DNA of 9,065 nt from Oscillospiraceae bacterium. GTDB lineage: Bacteria > Bacillota > Clostridia > Christensenellales > Aristaeellaceae. The notes below the pieces were generated by a model. The model saw only the letters and a program-made list of their open reading frames with translations. It was not told where the DNA came from and made no database searches. The stretch is taken from NCBI GenBank assembly GCA_031266295.1, contig JAISBH010000137.1, positions 1 through 9,065 on the forward strand, in the 5' to 3' direction. Within the stretch, counting starts at the first letter, position 1, and each line of letters begins with the position of its first letter. Both the position numbers and the translations under genes were made by a program. Positions 6,187-9,065 of the stretch are shown here, one piece after another.

Positions 6187-6445
6187 GTTTGCGTGGAAAC
6201 GAGGCAGGGGCGGTGGACGCTTCACACGCTTTTTCAAAGCGTATGATCCACTCTGACGGATAGGCTGCGCCATAACCGCCGTGGGCGCTTCTGCGGGGCA
6301 TTGCCGGGGCTTCGCCGCTGCTGGCGACGGGCAGCCGGACAGGTTGCCGCGTGACCGCGCCGTTTTTCGTTAGTTCGTTTTGGTTACGTGTGAAAGTTGG
6401 ACGATGTGGAAGGGACAGAGTATTTATACTTAGTGAGGTAAAACT
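6187..6445 (+). other. Long structured leader before the acetyltransferase gene
   Basis: No gene is seen in these 259 bases. The clearest structure is a two-tier hairpin at 6213-6251: outer GTGGA/TCCAC, inner ACGCTTT-TTC-AAAGCGT, separated by an internal loop. GC-rich short inverted repeats follow up to about 6360 and the last 70 bases are AT-rich. It does not match a riboswitch class that I recognise. It may be a regulatory leader or simply leftover repeat sequence. Confidence 0.4.
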
Positions 6446-7339
6446 ATGCCAGTTAAGATCAGGAACTATACCAACGAAGCGGGATATCCTGAGGATTTCA
6501 GGAAGATATGCGACTTTTTTATCCGAATGAACCAAGATAATGTCATTGCTCCAAATTGCTTGTGGGCAAGATGGGTATGGCAGATCAATCAGCATGTTGA
6601 AACTCAGTCTCATTTTGGTATTGCTGAAGACAACGAAAAAGTTGTAGGGGTTGCGCTTTATGACAACGGTCTTGGTGACGACGCTTATTTTTGTGCTGAT
6701 CCAGATTACGCTTATATAAAGCCGCAACTCCTAGATTTCGCTATTGAGAACCTGAGTTTAGACGGGAAAATACGCATAACTTTGCCGGACGGCGATTTGG
6801 GCTATCAGCAGGCGGCTATTCAAAAGGGATTTGTCCCTACCACTGAAAGGTTTTCCACCGCAAGGATCGATATTGGCAACAATGTTTATGACATACCCAA
6901 AGGTTATACGATTATGGGCTGTGACGACATTGATTTTGATGCGGATAAGTATTATGATGCGATATGGAGAGGCTTTGACAACAAAGGTGAACGCAGCGCT
7001 TCTCAACTGGAAAGGCAAAAAAGGCGTGAAGGATTTGATGAGCCTTATCTTGACCTAAGTATTCGCATAATGGTTGTCGCGCCAAACGGCGACTATGCCG
7101 CTCATTGTGGTATGTGGTGTATTCCTAATAGTGGATATGCTTACGTTGAACCAGTTTTCACATTGCCGCAATACCGGAAAATGGGCTTAGGCAAAGCCGC
7201 TGTTCTTGAAGGCGTTACCAGATGCGGTAAGCTTGGAGCAAAACAAGCGTATGTTCTTTCGTCGCAACAGTTTTATTACAACATAGGCTTTTATCCAATC
7301 CTGAATGAAACTTGGTGGAAGCTTAAAAGCAGCTTATAG
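6446..7339 (+). CDS. GNAT-family N-acetyltransferase with two GNAT-like halves, 297 aa
   Basis: The ATG follows GAGG (6434-6437) at 8 bases. The C-terminal half holds the acetyl-CoA site: VEPVFTLPQYRKMGLGKAAV (234-253) is motif A, with the pyrophosphate-binding Q/R-x-x-G-x-G/A signature read as R244-K-M-G247-L-G249-K. YYNIGF (277-282) is the usual end-strand motif B region. The N-terminal half (about 1-140) also looks GNAT-like, with FGIAEDNEKVVGVALYD (57-73) resembling the beta2-beta3 hairpin, but it lacks a clear motif A and is presumably a structural or degenerate domain. About 300 residues suits a tandem GNAT protein. The substrate is unknown. The gene stands alone, with a promoter, a long leader and its own terminator. 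It is visibly more AT-rich than the mannosidase and oxidoreductases, which suggests transfer from another genome. Confidence 0.9.
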   Translation: MPVKIRNYTNEAGYPEDFRKICDFFIRMNQDNVIAPNCLWARWVWQINQHVETQSHFGIAEDNEKVVGVALYDNGLGDDAYFCADPDYAYIKPQLLDFAIENLSLDGKIRITLPDGDLGYQQAAIQKGFVPTTERFSTARIDIGNNVYDIPKGYTIMGCDDIDFDADKYYDAIWRGFDNKGERSASQLERQKRREGFDEPYLDLSIRIMVVAPNGDYAAHCGMWCIPNSGYAYVEPVFTLPQYRKMGLGKAAVLEGVTRCGKLGAKQAYVLSSQQFYYNIGFYPILNETWWKLKSSL

Positions 7340-7374
7340 TACAATATCTGATAACTGCATCGCTGACTAATGAT

Positions 7375-7413
7375 AAAGCGGATACCTCTTAAGGGAGTAT
7401 CCGCTTTTCTTTA
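7375..7413 (+). terminator. Rho-independent terminator of the acetyltransferase gene
   Basis: An 11-base stem AAAGCGGATAC / GTATCCGCTTT, extendable inward by CTC/GAG across a one-base bulge, is followed by the T-rich TTTTCTTTATT. It starts 35 bases after the stop codon. Its core and the following sequence resemble 6054-6126. Confidence 0.85.
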
Positions 7414-7415
7414 TT

Positions 7416-7442
7416 GATTCGCCGCCATCTGCAAGGCGGCGG
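7416..7442. repeat. TTCGCCGCC hairpin element, copy 3
   Basis: CGCCGCC (7420-7426) and GGCGGCG (7435-7441) flank an 8-base loop. GATTCGCCGC is shared with 6100-6109, and the same stem with a 3-base loop occurs at 5227-5243. All three lie just downstream of a small gene. From 7443 to 7501 nothing further was recognised. Confidence 0.6.
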
Positions 7443-7501
7443 CTTCCGATCTGCTTCCTCGGCTCTTTTTCGGCCCTATTGTCGAACTGCTGAAAAAACG
7501 C

Positions 7502-7535
7502 TTGACAAATAATGCGTGGTGGTGTATTTTATAAT
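7502..7535 (+). promoter_or_regulatory. Promoter of the truncated LacI-type regulator
   Basis: TTGACA (7502-7507) is followed after 17 bases by TATTTT (7525-7530), and TATAAT (7530-7535) overlaps it at 22 bases. The 17-base arrangement is the more likely. A perfect operator-like palindrome begins 9 bases further on. Confidence 0.7.
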
Positions 7536-7543
7536 CAGCAATT

Positions 7544-7557
7544 TGGGAACGTTCCCA
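7544..7557 (+). promoter_or_regulatory. LacI-family operator-like palindrome
   Basis: TGGGAACGTTCCCA is a perfect 14-base palindrome with the central CG typical of LacI/GalR operators. It sits just after the -10, where a bound repressor would block transcription, and directly ahead of a LacI-type coding sequence. Autoregulation is the natural reading (inference). Confidence 0.75.
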
Positions 7558-7607
7558 CTTTATCTGTCCATCCGTATATCGGAATCACATGAAGGGAGGC
7601 ACATCTT

Positions 7608-7757
7608 CTGTCAACGATCCTTGATATTGCGCAGACTGCGTCTACTTCCAAGAGCACGGTATCCCGATACTTGAACGGCGGGAGCGTTTCCACTAAGACC
7701 GCCGCAGCCGTGGAGCGCGCGAGCTTCCTGATGGCCCGATCCTTACCACTTCCTTGA
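7608..7757 (+). pseudogene. Truncated LacI-family transcriptional regulator (N-terminal DNA-binding domain only)
   Basis: The frame reads STILDIAQTASTSKSTVSRY followed by LNGGSVSTKTAAAVERA, the classic LacI-family helix-turn-helix and hinge-proximal helix. After VERAS homology ends and nine unrelated residues lead to TGA. The roughly 280 residues of the sugar-binding domain are absent. There is no ATG, GTG or TTG between the upstream in-frame stop (7590-7592) and the domain. The codon at the expected Met position is CTG (7608), with a strong AAGGGAGG (7592-7599) 8 bases before it. Either CTG is used as a start or the original start has mutated. A 49-residue product would lack the inducer-binding and dimerisation core, so it is most likely a relic. 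Confidence 0.85.
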
Positions 7758-7967
7758 CCTGTTTGCCGTTCTCTATTGTTATAAAGAAGAACAGCCCGTA
7801 CGGCTTTTCTTTATAAGTAAACTCGACATCCGCGCCCATTTCCTCGTCAGCGTATAGATCGTCTATCGTATACGGGTTAAACGATCGATCTCTATTAATA
7901 AAAAATCTTCGGTTTTCTTTGTACGACCGCTGGAAGCGCGTTGTGCACCGCTACCGTCACTACTCAT
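7728..7967 (-). pseudogene. Unrecognised minus-strand gene, frameshifted or recoded and lacking its 3' end
   Basis: An ATG at 7967-7965 follows AAGGGAGA (7982-7975) at 7 bases. The first frame gives MSSDGSGAQRASSGRTKKTE and then DF, and ends at a TAG (7865-7863), 34 residues in all. In the -1 frame a coherent sequence continues: SFNPYTIDDLYADEEMGADV, then EFTYKEKPYGLFFFITIENG, then KQVKEVVRIGP. The two join at a run of six T's (A's at 7900-7905). One lost T, or -1 slippage on the T TTT TTA heptamer there, would make a single protein of about 80 residues. Protein character ceases near 7728, where the fragment meets the truncated LacI gene tail to tail. The acidic, aromatic-rich sequence matches no family I can name. 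Confidence 0.6.
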
Positions 7968-8003
7968 GGTAGGTTCTCCCTTCATGACAATAGCGGCGCG
8001 CCG

Positions 8004-8348
8004 CTATTCGTCCGTTTGAATAGTCATATAGCGGAAGTCCTGTTTACGGTACATGATACTCCTCACGAGCACAACGCTGTTGGCTTCGCCGATAGTATAA
8101 AAGATCAGGTAGTTCGCGGCCTTGATCACGCGGCAACAGAACCGCTCCAACAGCGGCGTCCGCGCTATAGACCCTCTGTTTGGGTATGTTTCGAGGCTGG
8201 CGCACGCTTTCTCAATCAAACCGCATACCTTCTCGGCGCTTTCCGGAGATTGCAACTCATCCGCAATATAGTTATATATGCGAACAAAATCTTCTGCAGC
8301 TTCGCTCTTTAACCTCACCTCATAGGCGCAATCATCGAGGGATGGCAT
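8004..8348 (-). CDS. RelE/ParE-family toxin, 114 aa
   Basis: I chose the ATG at 8348-8346, which gives MPSLDDCAYEVRLKSEAAED. The longer frame from 8444 adds an arginine-rich stretch that merely reads through the antitoxin gene. Helical N-terminal part: YEVRLKSEAAEDFVRIYNYI and the following region with YPNRG (55-59). The C-terminal beta sheet RVIKAANYLIFYTI (73-86), then VVLVRSIMYRKQDF (92-105), is the ParE/RelE hallmark, ending in R-x-x-x-x-R-K-Q-D-F-type spacing. ParE toxins inhibit DNA gyrase and RelE toxins cleave mRNA on the ribosome; this sequence looks closer to ParE, but the target is not proven. The start codon lies inside the end of the antitoxin gene, giving a 17-base overlap typical of translational coupling. 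AGGGA lies shortly upstream of the ATG. Confidence 0.9.
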   Translation of the reverse strand: MPSLDDCAYEVRLKSEAAEDFVRIYNYIADELQSPESAEKVCGLIEKACASLETYPNRGSIARTPLLERFCCRVIKAANYLIFYTIGEANSVVLVRSIMYRKQDFRYMTIQTDE

Positions 8349-8592
8349 GAGCTTCCCTAAAGGAGTCAAAGAACTCCTTTGCGTTAACCGCGGGCGTGTC
8401 CGACGCGCAAGACTTTGCCAGCTTCGACGCCGCCTCAATCTCAAACGTTAGCTCGTCGTACGCCTCCATGCTCATAACGACAAGCGCCCCGTATCCGTTG
8501 CGCGTCACGAATACAGGCTCCGCGCTCTCCTTGCACAGGTTCGCAACCTTGACCGTGTTCTTAAGCTCGCGTATCGGGATAATTTGCGGCAT
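8332..8592 (-). CDS. Phd/YefM-family antitoxin, 86 aa
   Basis: The ATG (8592-8590) is preceded by AGGAGGGG (8605-8598 region), a near-perfect binding site 5 bases away. MPQIIPIRELKNTVKVANLC is the standard YefM/Phd N-terminal DNA-binding opening. EPVFVTRNGYGALVVMSMEA (25-44) is the dimerisation sheet with its P-x-x-V-T-R-N-G-x-G motif. The C-terminal tail, with acidic and aromatic residues (AKEFFDSF), is the part that should bind the toxin. It neutralises the ParE/RelE-like toxin encoded immediately downstream and probably represses its own promoter. Both genes are transcribed on the minus strand. Confidence 0.92.
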   Translation of the reverse strand: MPQIIPIRELKNTVKVANLCKESAEPVFVTRNGYGALVVMSMEAYDELTFEIEAASKLAKSCASDTPAVNAKEFFDSFREAHAIPR

Positions 8593-8615
8593 AAATACCC
8601 CTCCTTTGTGGGATT

Positions 8616-8644
8616 ATTATACCGCGATTATGTGACGATGTAAA
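8616..8644 (-). promoter_or_regulatory. Promoter of the toxin-antitoxin operon
   Basis: Read on the minus strand, TTTACA (8644-8639) and a perfect TATAAT (8621-8616) are separated by exactly 17 bases, and the antitoxin ATG follows 24 bases later. The reading is strong enough to predict constitutive transcription unless the antitoxin represses it. Confidence 0.85.
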
Positions 8645-8674
8645 GTCCGTATCAAGCTGTCTGCGGCGCATCCG

Positions 8675-8839
8675 CACCTTCGATCCGCAAATCGAACAGC
8701 GTCCCGCCGCAGCGGATAGCCGAGGGTTGCGTGACGCAACCCAAGCGTAGCGTTGCGCAACACTACATCTATATTGCGCGACATAACATCCAGCTGTCCG
8801 CTGCGGCGGGACGCTGTTCGATCTGCGGATCGAAGGCGC
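8675..8839. repeat. 43-bp inverted repeat enclosing palindromes
   Basis: The arms 8675-8717 and 8797-8839 are reverse complements at 41 of 43 positions. The 79-base interior contains GGGTTGCGTGACGCAACCC (8724-8742), a 9-bp stem with a single-base loop, and the palindrome GTTGCGCAAC (8752-8761). The right arm is the beginning of the dispersed repeat copy B, so the left arm is an inverted partial copy of that repeat. No transposase or gene is enclosed. Confidence 0.9.
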
Positions 8840-8912
8840 TTTAAGTTTGTGGCGCCCCGCCACTATGATGTTAGTTGTCAAGTTCCTTATAACATTATCA
8901 CTGGCGGGGCGC
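8798..8912 (+). repeat. Dispersed structured repeat, copy B (two hairpins)
   Basis: Same length and layout as 1879-1993. Hairpin 1 is TTCGATC/GATCGAA (8817-8834). Hairpin 2 has arms GCGCCCCGCCA (8852-8862) and TGGCGGGGCGC (8902-8912), and an additional inner stem ATGATGTT/AACATTAT (8865-8872 with 8891-8898) that is only partly kept in copy A. Compared with copy A, two base pairs of hairpin 1 have both partners changed. Confidence 0.85.
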
Positions 8913-9065
8913 TTCGTGGTTCTTCGTTCCAAACCCGGGGGAGGTCGGGAGGGGGATCGCAATCCCCTTCCCGAAGGCGCGGACGCGCCGCGTCCCGGAC
9001 CCTGCGAAGGGCTATCCGCCCTTTCGAAACCTGACCAGGCTTCGCCTGGACCATCGTGATACACA
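8913..9065 (+). repeat. Hairpin-rich linker and two-hairpin module, copy B (continues beyond window)
   Basis: The linker (8913-8997) differs from that of copy A but is also built of short hairpins, such as GGGGAT/ATCCCC and GGCGCG-GA-CGCGCC. It leads to a 68-base module (8998-9065) that equals 2043-2110 except for one base. The window ends inside or at the end of this module, so its right boundary is unknown. No gene is supported here; the long minus-strand frame from 9064 is repeat-derived and overlaps the toxin-antitoxin promoter. Confidence 0.8.

Noticed and set aside
4897..7442. Integron gene-cassette array with attC sites
   Set aside because: Solitary small genes separated by hairpins suggested it, but I found no RYYYAAC/GTTRRRY pairs and no integrase, and the genes have individual promoters and terminators.
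7941..8312. 123-codon plus-strand frame opposite the toxin
   Set aside because: Antisense to the ParE/RelE-type gene, which has a clear family signature; the frame itself has none.
8561..9064. 167-codon minus-strand frame at the right edge
   Set aside because: It runs through the dispersed repeat and the toxin-antitoxin promoter. Its AGRHKLKA-type stretch also appears in the frame at 1630-1944 only because both cross copies of the same repeat.

Overview
The window looks like an accessory stretch of a chromosome from a fairly GC-rich member of the Bacillota (Clostridia-like). The support is strong Shine-Dalgarno sequences (AGGAAGG, AAGGGAGG, AGGAGGGG), UUG/CUG-type starts, sigma-A-like promoters, short hairpin terminators with T-tracts, and intergenic arrays of hairpin repeats. 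This taxonomic placement is inference; no rRNA or marker gene is present.

Layout. 1-1762: the 3' part of one Gfo/Idh/MocA oxidoreductase gene and a complete second one, 10 bases apart and closed by a clear intrinsic terminator, apparently the tail of a carbohydrate-catabolic operon. 1852-2276: no gene, but a mosaic of hairpin repeats that reappears at the right edge (8675-9065). 2346-4814: a complete GH38 alpha-mannosidase with its own terminator. 4858-7413: a run of small, mostly more AT-rich genes, each alone in its own transcription unit: a 63-residue two-helix membrane protein, a VOC/glyoxalase-fold protein followed by an unrecognised fragment, and a two-domain GNAT acetyltransferase. They are separated by related hairpin elements. 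7502-7967: a gene graveyard. A LacI-family regulator is cut off just after its DNA-binding helices, yet keeps its promoter-like sequence, a perfect operator-like palindrome and its ribosome binding site. It abuts, tail to tail, a minus-strand gene broken or recoded at a T TTT TTA heptamer. 8004-8644: a minus-strand Phd/YefM-ParE toxin-antitoxin pair with an excellent promoter. 8675-9065: the second repeat mosaic, including a 43-bp inverted repeat.

How it fits together. The oxidoreductases and the mannosidase suggest use of sugars released from mannosyl glycans; the truncated LacI-type regulator may be a relic of similar sugar control. The rest reads as an accumulation site: solitary small genes, gene fragments, a toxin-antitoxin module and dispersed structured repeats. 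The two repeat mosaics lie in direct orientation about 6.9 kb apart and bracket everything from the mannosidase to the toxin-antitoxin pair.

The most interesting points are (i) two base pairs in a short stem of the dispersed repeat that have changed in a compensating way between copies, (ii) the canonical -1 slippery heptamer exactly where the minus-strand gene changes frame, and (iii) the decapitated LacI gene with an intact control region and a CTG where its start codon should be. No CRISPR array, tRNA, rRNA or transposase gene was seen.
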